From the NCBI GenBank assembly GCA_946803715.1, contig CAMPET010000096.1, positions 180,389 through 244,388 on the forward strand: DNA of 64,000 nucleotides, given 5' to 3'. Below, in pieces: positions 46,582 to 58,302 of the stretch (position 1 is its first letter; each line of letters starts with the position of its first letter). The notes under the pieces were generated by a model. That model searched no databases. It had not been told where the DNA came from and worked only from the letters and a program-made list of their open reading frames with translations. The position numbers and the translations under genes were made by a program. The DNA is from Beroe ovata (Eukaryota; Ctenophora; Nuda; Beroida; Beroidae).

Positions 46582-46884
46582 ATGATGGGCAACTACAGGG
46601 GCAGAAAATTAACCGCCTGGCAGGGCTACACTGGGTACAGACCCAGAACAGTCATGGAACCAGCAGGACGCTGTTTGGCACCAGGAGACTTTGTGTGCTT
46701 GGGGTGTGGCTTTGTAAATTTTCGTTGAAATTTACATTGTCAGAGGTGTCATCTGCCGAACCCCTCCAGACTCAGAAAAGTCAATGTGAAGACACAGACT
46801 GAGAAGATGGAGGTTTCATCATCGAGCAACGACACCAACTACAGCTCCTCCGACAGCTCCGAATACGAGAGTTTCACTGACTAA
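46582..46884 (+). pseudogene. RanBP2-type zinc-finger ORF interrupted by an in-frame TGA
   Basis: Starting at the double ATG (46582), the frame reads MMGNYRGRKLTAWQGYTGYR, then GDFVCLGCGFVNFR, then TGA (46726-46728), then NLHCQRCHLPNPSRLRK, and continues open to TAA at 46882-46884. The two halves together form a complete RanBP2-type finger, with C-x2-C-x3-N-x6-C-x2-C spacing exact only if the TGA counts as one residue. The tail is acidic and Ser-rich (SSSSNDTNYSSSDSSEYES). Total is 101 codons including both stops. Such fingers bind single-stranded RNA or ubiquitin. A nonsense-mutated pseudogene is most likely; readthrough or a sequencing error (TGG or CGA) are alternatives. No intron fits around the TGA. 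Confidence 0.45.
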
Positions 46885-48385
46885 CCAAATTTTGACTTAT
46901 TTAGATTTTGTCGTTTGAGTTGTTTAAAACATATTAGCTACAATATACAAGCTACCGGAACTTTTTCAGTGTAACACGAATGTAGTTGATCAACTGGTTA
47001 TTCCATATTTAGATTGGTAATGATGACGTATGTGGCACAATAATCCGTATACCTTAGTTGTACTTATTAAGACATGACTAAATAAGAAAATCAAGCGAAA
47101 ATTTCTTAATTTTCATGTGTCTTAATTTCTACAGGTCTTAGTTTATACATTTCTTAATTTCTACGAACGAAAATCTTTCACAATTCCCACGATTTACTCT
47201 GACTTGAGTATTCAACTTGAAAGCAGTTCTTCATATGCAGTAGCCACCCAATTGTCATATTTGGTTTATAATTCTGACGTTCATCCGAAATATTAATAAA
47301 ACCACAGCTGCCAGACAACTGCGCACATTTGAGGTCAACAATTGGCAGTGAAGCATGGGAGAATAGGTCAACCCAATCAGTCAATCTCCTGTTGAGAAAC
47401 TGAGCACATTCAGTGTTCGGATCAGTTTGGCAGTTTGCACTTAGCTTAAAAAATCTATACAATAGCAAAGACTAAAATAGGATTCTAATTCTCAGCCTAA
47501 CCCTGACCCTAACTCCTATCCACTGCAAGCCAGGCCATCACTGATCATTAGAAGAGCCTAGGTTAGATAGGTAGAATCTAAAGGAAGAACACTGATCTTT
47601 CCAGAGTGGTCAGCATACTCTTAGGTGTGAAAAAACCAATCGAGTATCGACCCATTTACTCAACCGAGTCTAAACTCTAATTGTATCTAGAATTTCTAGC
47701 AAAATGTCAATTTTTACTAANTATGATTAAGAGCTTATGATGTGGGTTATGCATCAAAGACTAACAGGATGTAGAAGCAAATGGTATCAGAAGTGTATTG
47801 GGTGTGGTGGATAGTGTTTTGAGGGAACTCATTGCTCACCTACGCTACTGCACAGAAAAGCATGCATCCTTCTTCTTCAATGGGTTTTTCAATTTGACAT
47901 TTTTCGGATAGCACTAGGTATAGTGATTCAATAAACGCACTCTGATTTTATTTCCCGTTCAGTGCGTTGATTCATGTGTTCTTAAAGCAATGTTTTCAGG
48001 ACAAATAGTGCTGCAAAGCTAGCTAGGTTCTGCTTGCTCCTTTCTAGGCTTGGGAAGATGTTAGATATCACAACTGCAATGCATCAACAACTCGGGTATT
48101 ATATCATCACAATTAACAGTACGAATTTAATTATACCTGCTTTTAGTGTATTTCACCATTTAATTGAATCAATTTCCGTTCAATACATACATACTGTTTA
48201 AAGGCAGCCATCTCCCTTGGGAGATAAGTAACGTGGCATTGATTGAACTGCACAAATGTTTTAGCAGGTTTCTAGGTGTCACTACACACATACAACTTTC
48301 CTCAAGTTGTATTGCAGTATGCATTTAGTCAGTAGCACTAATCTTCATCACACATGGTGTGTTTATGACGAGGAACATTCACCAG
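46885..48385. other. Region expected to hold 5' exons of the lipase, none recognised
   Basis: The lipase that follows lacks its N-terminal 200-odd residues. I could not identify those exons here; an N at 47721 may hide part of them. A 96-codon open stretch on the minus strand (47178-47468) has no family resemblance. Confidence 0.35.
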
Positions 48386-51300
48386 GGGCAAAGGTTCGTT
48401 TGTTGAAGTGAACAACCCAGTGGGCGCTATGTGCATGCAGGAGTACGAGAATCTGCCCAGGGATTGTTTCTTTGGTCAACTCGTCGGCATCCACTATCTT
48501 CCACAGATAAGAAATGTTATGAAGGTTTGTAAGAATTTGTGTAAAGTATTCCGATCGTTTCGATCAACCCAATCATTACAGTTACTTGTGATATAACTAA
48601 GTAACCAATAACCATGATGCCATGTCTCTAATCTTGCACCACTACTTCTGGATGATCGCGTGTGTGAACAATTAACACCTCGCTGCCCTCCCAGGGTGTC
48701 TGTGTGGTGATGTGTAGCTACGGGATTGGTTACTACTCCGAGGCTCCGAGCTCCTTTGGCCAGCCCCAGTCGTTGCTATGGAAGGGGTCAGCCAGTGTTA
48801 TCAGCGGAGCAAAGTGAGTATGTGTGGTGACTGGTGCTAAGTGAGAAGAAGTGACGATAAGTGGGTGACGCTAAGTGAGTATCATTGAGTGGGAGAAGCG
48901 GTAGCTGGATTTGAGAGGGTGTTGCTAAGTTGCGACGTCATGGCAACATGATACTACATTGTAGTAACTACATTATGCCAAAACGAGCACACTTTTGGGA
49001 GTTGATTTCGCTGACGCCACTGAATCGCAGATTTCTAATGAATGAAGAAGAGAGAGCGAGGAAGTTTGTGGAGTTGACACACAATTGTGCAACCATCGAT
49101 TTTACCAAGAGCTTCTGGAGTTTGCTTGATGTTGGCCCATTAGCAGTAAGTGTGGACGATTCCTCAACTCATTATTCAGGCATGAGTGACATCAATCTAT
49201 CAATATAATGGCCATGTAATAGTCTTCAGTGATTCCGATACTATTTGTATACTTTCAGGACGTTCCTAAAATGGTGAACAAACGCGTGGATGTTGCTTGC
49301 CAGATTTTTATCGAAGGTAAGCATTATCTGCTCCATTATCTGCCAATGGCCCCATACTCATAATCTTCTAATTACTGTAACGGAAACACGTCACGCTGCC
49401 GCGCAGTCAGCACTGTCATCACAGCCACACTGTTATTACTGTCCTCACTGTCACATTTCTAAACCCCGTCTGCCCTCAGGTGAGCCCCTGTACGTGAAGA
49501 ACAAACATGATCAGATGATACTCATGCATCCCCCAGTGGGTAGACAGGGCTTCGCTGGGGTCACTGTCGGCTTCCTGTCGTCTAAGTGTCGTGAGGGACA
49601 GGTAAAACATCGTGACTACCTCGATAGTTGCATGATTATTACATTATCACATCGTTACATGATGTTCATTGACTTCCCTGAGAGAATTTCTCTCCTATGA
49701 ATCATTCACTCTCTCTCTCATCACGAATCACGGATATTAGAATCATGGATATTATAGGATGTGATGGACACAAGCAACTCGTTCAGGTAGCGTGTCACAA
49801 TCCGGACCAAGGGACTGCGCCCGTGAAACGCTTCCCGAAGAGCAAGAGACTCCTCATTCACTTTCATGGCGGGGGATTTGTAGCTGGCAGTCACGTTCAA
49901 CATGAGGTAAGTGGTGTCAGCATGGGGTGAGTGGTGTCAGCTTGAGGTAAGTGGTGTCAGCATTGGGTGAGTGGTGTCAGCATGATGTTAGTGGTGTCAG
50001 CATGTGGTGAGTGGAGTCATAGTGATAGCTGCAACTAAATGCTCTAAAGTATATTAACACGTATGCGATAGTCACACTCATGCGATGGTAGCTCTTACAT
50101 TATTTATGTGAACAGGTGTGCTGCACACACCTCGTTCGTGCACACCTCGATACTTGTCAGCCTTGTCACTTTCTAGGATTGTATAGGAAACTGTCTACAA
50201 TAGTAGACTGTATCTACAATAGCAGACTCTGTCTACGATCCACGCTTCATGCCACGCTCTCTAAAATCACAGTGTAAAACATGCAGCACCAATGTGCCTT
50301 CGTAGTCATAAACAGTGTATACACTGTGTGTGAGTGTGCTCACCTCTAATTCACACAACCCTCCTTCCCTTTATCCACTGCATTCCCTCTACCCCTCTAC
50401 CCCTCTCTGTGGTTACCCCTCTGCTGGTCTGCAGTTACCCCTCTGCTGTCACTCTCCTGTAACTATTCTTCATGTTAAACTCAGATGTACCTGAGGACCT
50501 GGTGTAACGACCTGGACGCTGTGGTTGTCTCCATCAACTACTCCCTAGCCCCTGAAAACCCCTTCCCGAAAGGTCTCGACGACTGTGTTTTCGCTTACGC
50601 TTGGTGCTTGGAAAATCTGCATACTCTAGGTTATAACCCTCTCTTTATATCACCCAATTTCAAACTCTCTTAAAAGCCAAATTTTCCATAACTCTTCTAA
50701 CATTTCCTTTCGATGGACTATTCATATCATCAATACTGGCTAAATTGATCATGAGTTCACTACCCAAAACCCGTTACTCTTATTCCAGGGTGCACGGGCA
50801 AAAGTATCGTGTTTGCGGGAGATTCCGCGGGCGGAAACCTGGCGATATCAACTGCCATGCGGGCTCTAAGTTACGGGCTGCGGGCCCCTGACGGAGTTTT
50901 GGCTGCGTATCCCGTAACCTACGTTAAATATGCCGGTAATTGTGTATAGACGATGCATCATGGCGTCTCTATACATTGTACATACATTGTGAAGTGTTAT
51001 ACACTGTGCATTATACATAGTGCAACACTGGAAATTTGCTGGTATAATTTTAGTTGTAGTACACATTGAACATTGCACATTATGATATTGGACTTCTGTG
51101 GAGCTATATTATAATATCCATGTTTAAGTGTACTATTGTATTGTACAATTTAAAGTTGGTGTAGTAGAAGCATCTACTCATTGTTTTCTCAGTAGATGTG
51201 TGTAAGTCGTCTGTTCACTGAGTAATGTATATATACTGTATTGTATGTACATTGTACACTGAGTAATGTATGTACACTGTAATGTATGTACACTGTAATG

Positions 51301-53472
51301 TATGTACACTGAGTAATGTATCATTTTGTTGGGAAGGAAGTGCTTGTAAAGTGAATAAATTGTTGTTTACAATATTTACATAACATGCCTTCAATCCTAC
51401 ATCTATTTACACAACACACATAATAATTGGAGGTGCGGTATACTAAGCTAATTATCCAATTTACTCAATAACAATTACGCAATTACACGCTCTCACACTC
51501 CACGAATATCCCAAGATAGGATTCACTCCTCTCTCTTTCCTCAGGATCTGTTTCCCGTCTGTTAAGCGCTCTCGACATAATGCTACCGTCGGGCGTGTTA
51601 CAGTGCTGTCTGCGGGCTTATTCGGGCGTTCCCGTTGATAGTAATGCGGGTTTTTACCGCTGGTTACAGACTGCGCATTCCAAACCCGCAGAAGGGGAGG
51701 AAGGAGAGGGGGAAGAGGGAAACAATGCGCAGGTTTGTGCCCGACCTGCGATCAAGTCTTAAGAGAACATAGATTGTTATGCCACGTTTCGTCTTTTTGA
51801 TATCAGCCACGAAATTTCGATATGACAACCCCTATACTGATGTGAGTGATGGTCAATATTTCAGTCGATATCAGCCGACAACTCGAGGTTCATCAGCGAT
51901 GTGTGCGGTGACTTGTCCGATACAGAAGTGTCAGATCCGTTGGAGAACGTCACGCGTGACTTGTCACGTGAATCGCACTCACGTGATGACGCTGCGCGTG
52001 ATGACGCTGCGCGTGACTCCCAGTCATATGATGTCACCGGATTGGAAGTTGCCGAGGATCATTCAAACTGTGAAATTAAAGAAGAGGTGGATTTAGATAC
52101 GATCCAAATCAATCCCATCGTATTTGATAAAACATCAAATCATGGCGCGCCAGAAGAGGACGTGAGTGAGCAATTAGATGAGATTGTGGATGATGATCAG
52201 GGAAGTATGGAAATGGAGGATGAGGGAGGACTGTGCTCAACTGGTAAGGTTGGTGATCATGGAGATTCGACATCAGTGAACAGAGAGGCATCTGTACCAA
52301 TTTGTGAGGTTGATGGCACAAGTGAAGAAACGGGACAATGTGAAGAGTTGGATCAAGATGGAGGAGATAAGAATGAGGAGAGTGACACTACTCTTACTAA
52401 AGTCAAGTTAGAGTCAGCCGTGTCACGGAACAGTAATGACGATGACTTGGAAAAGGTGAGATTGGGAAACTGTGGATTTTGCGTCCAATTTCTAATTTGG
52501 ACGATCATTATTCAACTTATGTCCTGTTACCATGTCTGGTTACCATGCCTATTTACCGTCCTCTCAGATGCTTTACGAAGAAAGTGAGACACGGTTTAAA
52601 GGAGCAAAGTTGGTTCTTACTCCCGATAGATCGACAGCTGAATCTAGAGCAGCACCTCAGCAGCCTGCCCAACCAAGTGCCGTTACCCCAACCAGAGTTC
52701 TCAAGAAAGCAACTGTTGTCAGAGATGACGCCGACGATCAATGTGAGTTGATGAATCGTCGTCATTTATTACATTGAGATTTGAGCGTGTCAGTAAGGTC
52801 GTAAGTGTGGCAAAATGGCAATTTAAATTGAAACTTCAACGTCACGCGCGGAAGCTTTTTCTCAGAGATCTACGCGCAGAACGCGCATAACTAGCTGCGC
52901 TGCGCGCGCATGCAACGCAAGCTAAGGCGCGCGTTCTTCATTTAATTTCTCATTTAGTTTTTACCACCGATGCGAGCAATATTCGCGTTGGATCAAAATC
53001 CTGTCTCCGTTGCAGACGATTTGGAACCCGCGTACGTGATCAACCCTGGGGAGATAGCTACACGGAACAACAGTACACTTCTTGAGAAGTACTTCGACGA
53101 TCCGTTCATGTCCCCCTACTTGGCAGATGATTCCACTCTCGCGGAGTTACCGCCCATTCATATTGTGGTAAGTGTAACGCGTCAATTCCACCTGCACCAC
53201 ATATGAGTGCTGCATGCTAATTTGTGTCCATTTTATGCCATCCCGTCAATTTTATGATCAATTTCATTTCACAGGGCGCGGAGTTTGATCCATTGTTGGA
53301 CGATGCAGTTGCGTTCTGCCGAAGGATGAAGGGTGCGGGGGGCAGGGTGTCACTGGAAGTCGTTCCCGGCATGACGCACGGCTTCCTCAACCTTGTTCTC
53401 AGCTCGTCCACGTGTGCGGCAGCTGCTAAACGGTGTCAAGACGCCCTTGCTCGACTGTTTGATAGCTGCTGA
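48386..53472 (+). CDS. LIPE: Hormone-sensitive lipase homologue, 5' end missing
   Basis: Thirteen exons recognised: 48386-48524, 48695-48813, 49031-49145, 49259-49316, 49480-49590, 49758-49906, 50485-50629, 50789-50935, 51545-51732, 51865-52455, 52568-52742, 52958-53167, 53275-53472 (TGA). The first exons match the HSL N-terminal domain (EYENLPRDCFFGQLVG and TKSFWSLLDV). The hydrolase core has the oxyanion motif HFHGGGFVAG, nucleophile Ser in GDSAGGNLA, acid Asp in FDPLLDDAV and His in MTHGFLN. A long acidic Ser/Asp/Glu-rich insert (exons 10-11) occupies the place of the mammalian regulatory module, followed by FMSPYLADDSTLAELPPIHIV, close to the vertebrate sequence. HSL hydrolyses diacylglycerol and steryl esters. 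Two points are unresolved: exon 5 uses GTGAGG rather than the nearby GTAAAA donor to keep frame, and exons 11 and 12 do not join in phase (one base out). Confidence 0.88.
49902..50020 (+). repeat. 20-bp minisatellite that repeats a splice donor
   Basis: Six units of ATGAGGTAAGTGGTGTCAGC and variants. The first unit overlaps the last five coding bases and donor of lipase exon 6 (donor at 49907); five more GTAAGT/GTGAGT/GTTAGT donors follow at 20-base spacing. Confidence 0.88.
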
Positions 53473-54988
53473 AGTGCAGAGCTGTGTGGAGCAGTTTTTT
53501 CGGACTGACCTTGGCCCCGCGCACGTTTAGCGATTCCGAATACTCGAAGTTGACCTTACGAATTTGACATTGAGAATTCTGGCGTTGACTTGGCGTTATA
53601 TTAGCGAGTGTGCAGTTACACAAAACACTATACTTTGCCTGTCCCAGTTTACAGGAGACAGTAGACAAAATGTACCGATTCAGTTATTGTGAATAGGCGT
53701 AGGACTGGAAGTTATTTTGCAATTGCATAAATTTACACCGAAAATTTGATTTTGTACAGATTACGATATTTACAATTGAAATTATAAATCACCGTCAATT
53801 TTTCGGATATTTGACGGCACCTTTCAGTTTCTGTTTTCGAAATGCATGTGATAGTCAGACTCAATTAAGAGCTTTCTTAAGTATGGGATTTTGTGAAGGT
53901 TGTGTGTGAAAGTTTGCCACGCAGGTTCGTGCTATTCTTCACTTCTCTAGAAAGGAATCCTTGTCCATGCTGAAGTTGAACTTGACATAAATATCTCGTC
54001 AAGTTTTATATTTTATCTAAGTATTCATCATGCGTAACACTTGAAATCATGAAATTTTTTCTTCCGTGCGACAAAATCGTGTTCATATTGTATTGAAGTA
54101 ATCTTTGAATTTGATTTTCTTAAAACTGAATTTTTTCATGTCTCAATAAAATAACGGGGAAATTTGCCATTTCAACATGTTCACACTCAGCATTAGATCT
54201 CGTAGATGACCGAAGGGGAGGGCAACTGCCACTTGAAGATTGATAGCGAAGTTATGTCACATGAAAATAATGCAGAGAAGGTCAGGGGGCTCTGCATTTG
54301 TGAAGCAGTACCAGTAAATTGAATTGTTCGTAAATTGAATTGTCTGTCATGGTCCTTAAGTCACCGTGCTATATCGTCACCAAATATGCAGAACAATCCT
54401 TGCACTTTTCTGTGCCAACTTCATAACGGATTGCTCCATCGTATCAGAGGATCATCCATCATGGTGACTTTCAGTTTCAATAAAGTCACTGCGTTTAGAA
54501 TTCAATCATTTGGATGCACTAGCGATTCCCCCGTAAGGTGGCAAAATATTGGCTTCCTAAACTACACGGACACAAAGGGGACCCGAGACACAGTCTCTGC
54601 AATGAATATTTCAGCTCTGATCGAATGTGTCACAGCGCTCCTCGCTATATCGTATTCCCTGGTCTCCTGGTAACAAATTGGATCCAAATGCTAATGATAG
54701 CATAATTAGTATGATTTAAATAGCGTATTTCATTTGTCAGCACAATAGGTTTTGTCACGACACATGCTTTGGAGTCCGGTTCATCTGTTTTGTCTCCCAA
54801 TTTGAATAATTTATGGTTCTTTTTATGGGATTTGAATTTACCGACTGCACGCATCGATGAACTTAAATTGTAGTTTCATGAGATTGGGATCAAATTTCCT
54901 CCGAATTCACGTGAATTACAAACGCCAAAATCCCACTACATGGTAATTATCAAATCCTGATTCTACTTAAACGAACTTTAACCACAGC
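53473..54988. other. Intergenic region between the lipase and the CCP-like protein
   Basis: AT-rich. A short frame at 54602-54673 begins MNISALIECVTALLAISYSL, which looks like a signal peptide and could be the missing first exon of the next gene, but no donor in it joins in the right phase. Confidence 0.4.
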
Positions 54989-55001
54989 GTTTGTACACAC
55001 C

Positions 55002-56075
55002 ATGGCAGCTACGTGTGAAGCGATTACAACCATAAAACCGGAAAACGGTGCAATAAGGGCACTCGATGAAACTCTCGCAGGCAACCCAGAGGATGGTGAC
55101 TACGTTCTCGTGTCGTGTGACACTGATTACGTGCTAACTCCGACGTACCCTATACGACTGTGCGAGTGCACAACCACTACTGATGTTAGCGGCAATAGTG
55201 TTAAAACCTGTTCGTACAGTGGGGAAACTCACACGTGTGTGCAGCAGTGCAGCACGCCTGACCTGCCCAATAATGCTGTTGCGGAGGTTACCAGCTTGAA
55301 AACCACCTATGACGCTGACAAGGAAATCTCGCTCAAGTGTCCAGACGGTTATCGAGTGAAGAGCGTGGATATATCCTGTCAATCATCCACTTACACGTTC
55401 AAAACAAAGCAGTTTAACTGCGAAGAGGATTTGTCAAACTTGGAGACGATTTACAAGACAAATCCGGAATGGATTTTCATCCCCGTGGCGATCCTCATCT
55501 TGTTGCTCATCCTCCTACTGGTTTTCCTCATCCTGTACATATGTGCTCGGGCCAAGGCCAAGAATCGTGTATCCGATAGTGAGGAGGACGGCAAGGAAAA
55601 GAAGAAGAAGAAAGAGTCGAAGAAGAAGTTCACGTCAGTCGGTGTTCAGAACTATCCGGATGATGGTGTGGGCAGGGTTCTTATCTACTCGCGAGACGGT
55701 TCCACTCGGTTCTACTGGCTTGACCCTGACACCACCAAAGATAACAAGAAGGATCATGGATCACAGAAGAAACGTAACAACGAGTACGATAACACTGCTC
55801 TCCCATCCTACGGCTATGACGAGAATTACAGATCAGCTACTCGAGATGACAGAGATTCGCTGGTGTTTGAGAACGGAGCTACACGTGGGAGACCACGTGA
55901 CCCAACTCCAGAGGGAAGGAGACCACGTGACCCAACTCCTGACAGAAATATGTATCTCAACCCGTACGAGAATGCAGACGAGAATGTACCGCTACGCGAG
56001 GTGGCCACGCCTCAACTAGTGCCACGCATGCTGGATATGGAAAATGATAGGATAGAGGCGGACCTGGATTTCTAG
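55002..56075 (+). CDS. Single-pass membrane protein with CCP/sushi-like modules
   Basis: 357 residues from a well-placed ATG (ACCATGG). There is no signal peptide, and a good acceptor (TTAACCACAG) lies 14 bases upstream with the frame open between, so an upstream exon probably supplies one. The extracellular part (about 1-150) has two Cys-rich modules; the second (CSTPDLPNNA to CEED) has CCP spacing. The transmembrane helix is IFIPVAILILLLILLLVFLI (about 164-183). The cytoplasmic tail, about 170 residues, opens with a Lys-rich stretch, contains a duplicated RPRDPTP block and ends with several tyrosines in acidic context, including YLNPYENADE, a possible NPxY/PTB or SH2 site. I do not recognise a named orthologue. 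It may be a lineage-specific surface receptor signalling through tyrosines (inference). Confidence 0.72.
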   Translation: MAATCEAITTIKPENGAIRALDETLAGNPEDGDYVLVSCDTDYVLTPTYPIRLCECTTTTDVSGNSVKTCSYSGETHTCVQQCSTPDLPNNAVAEVTSLKTTYDADKEISLKCPDGYRVKSVDISCQSSTYTFKTKQFNCEEDLSNLETIYKTNPEWIFIPVAILILLLILLLVFLILYICARAKAKNRVSDSEEDGKEKKKKKESKKKFTSVGVQNYPDDGVGRVLIYSRDGSTRFYWLDPDTTKDNKKDHGSQKKRNNEYDNTALPSYGYDENYRSATRDDRDSLVFENGATRGRPRDPTPEGRRPRDPTPDRNMYLNPYENADENVPLREVATPQLVPRMLDMENDRIEADLDF

Positions 56076-58198
56076 AGAGCACCTGTAAGTGTGTTGCATA
56101 TACAAATAGACTGAGAAGAAGGCAAAAACCGCAGGCAAAAACCGCAGGCAGTCGGAAAAACTCAAGTACCCAATATATCAACCTTCAGCCGAAATAGATG
56201 AGATTTCAGACTAATATTGAAAATGACTGTATACATCCGTATTTGCACAAATGTACTGCGTACACCATTAAGTTTCGTGATTTCCTAGATTTTTCAGTGA
56301 GATAGATAGCGTTATCTTCAAAACTTTATTTATTTTGATTGTTTGAGTTTGAGTTTATTTGAAATAGGACATCAGTTTTGGAGTTTAAGTACAGACTCTT
56401 TGCATGATAATGATATTGTTTGTGATTCATTATGTTTGAAAATTTGTATATCACGCAACTAACAAAAATCTCGAAGAACATGATTTGATTTCGAACCAAA
56501 ATGAGTCGTTTCAGGGGAATGGCAGCAATGTGAAAAATGAAGGCAGTCATTCGATTCTGGGTAACTTAACAGACCCAGAACAATCATGGATCCCAACAAA
56601 TCAATAACAGTGTATAGCGATGAATTGTGTTGAAATAAAGTAGAAATTGTGAGTAATATAACAACATTGGCACAAGATAATATCAATAGCTATCAAAGTG
56701 CCGGTGTAATAAATATCTGCAGCTCTATGGAGCAACAATGTTGCCGCAGCAATCCAAGTACAAACCATATAAGTACAAAGCAACAATTCCCTCGAAAAAT
56801 GAAACAGGGTTGCTGTTCAATTAAAAAACCGCAGCTAATTTTTCATACTCTCATTCCACTTGATTTGAATTAATTCTGCTGGCGATTGTTTATTAACAGC
56901 AACCTGTGTCTTTTTCCAAATCAAAATCCAAGTACAATTAAAGTAAAACATATCACACTGCAATAGCGCATATAACAAATATACTTTTAATAACGATTGA
57001 TTATAATTGTAAATATATTAATCCTTGAAGATGATACACTCGCAGAGCAATATGATGATTGATCAAACTTAAAGTATCTTATACATATCTTGTTAACAGT
57101 TAAGAAAAGGAATTGTCCAAATATAAGCTTCTCAAACACCGTTATTGTAAATCAATACTATAGGATTACTGATTAACACCGTTATTGTAGGATTACTGAT
57201 GCTGATGAGGGCTTGAAATTGGGCCAAATCTTACTTACGCTCTATTTGAACGATCCCTTTAGGCATACACCTTTTTCATATGACATTAAGCATACAGAAA
57301 GCTACATTGTACAGTGATCTTATACACTCAAAAGCAAATAATGGATAGTTTAAACCGCCTAATTTACACGCAGTTTACACATTAGGTATGGACACGTACA
57401 CAATTATGATCAAGTGTAGATAATAAAACCCGTATATAATACTTGCATATGTGACATGTGTAACGGCCGTGTGTGAGGGCCTACATATCATTGCGATTTA
57501 CATACACAGTACACACACGGAAATTCTAATCTCAAAAATAATACTGTTACCGAATCCATATTATGTATGCCAAACTGTGGTATCTAGTGTATTTATAATC
57601 TATAATATGTTCGTACGATCAGAATATAATTCGAGAAAATTGAAAAATCAACTGTTTAACAACGAAAAAAGCAGTATATGTACCTGCAGTCATTAATTAA
57701 TTAGTCATTAATTAATTGGCATAATATAGTAGTTAAAACACTCTCTGCTAAGACGTCAGACTAAATATTATAGTACATAGATGATGGTGAATCACAAAAG
57801 CGTTTAAAGTTAATCAACCAACTGGAAATTTGAGCAGAAATTTAGACGGAATTTACAGATCTCGATGCAGATTGCAGTTTAATATAAGTACAGTTCCAAT
57901 AGATAATATGTCTGTCCATTTTTCAACAAAAATAACATTGAAAATGGTGTGCACACTGCACACTGCACATGCTTCACGTCAATTACCGTAGAGGAAGAAA
58001 GAGTATAATTATCTTGTCTATGCTAAAAGTAAGCAAAGCTTAAGTATTAAATAGCTTAAATTGTAAATAGTATGAAGGGTATAAATACTATAAATAATAA
58101 AAATAGCATACAAATGCTTGAGTAATATTAAAATATCATTAATAAATAATGTGAAAATTAAAATGGCAGCAACTTGCCTGGTACACAGGAGCCACCAG
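56076..58198. other. AT-rich intergenic DNA
   Basis: Between a plus-strand gene and the 3' end of a minus-strand gene. No coding or RNA gene recognised. The CCP-like gene's polyadenylation signal is probably among the ATTAAA/AATAAA matches near 56330-56640. Confidence 0.55.
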
Positions 58199-58300
58199 GG
58201 CCCTGGTTTCTGCCTGGTCTTTGCCTGGTTTCTGCCTGGTCTTAACCTGGTTTCTGCCTGGTCTTAACCTGGTCTCGACCTGGTTTCTGCCTGGTTTCTG
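58199..58300. repeat. CCTGGT minisatellite in the 3' end of the KH-like gene
   Basis: About eight units of TCTGCCTGGT and CTTAACCTGGT, 10-15 bases long, beginning two bases after the stop codon of the minus-strand gene and so probably within its 3' untranslated region. Confidence 0.85.
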
Positions 58301-58302
58301 AG

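Noticed and set aside
47178-47468. 96-codon minus-strand frame
   Set aside because: No recognisable domain and no supporting splice signals.
49480-49609. Lipase exon 5 ending at the CAG before GTAAAA
   Set aside because: That junction would enter exon 6 out of frame and hit a stop; the GTGAGG donor at 49591 gives a continuous lipase sequence.
54335-54673. Frame with a signal-peptide-like end as first exon of the CCP-like protein
   Set aside because: None of its GT donors leaves the one-base overhang that the acceptor at 54988 requires.
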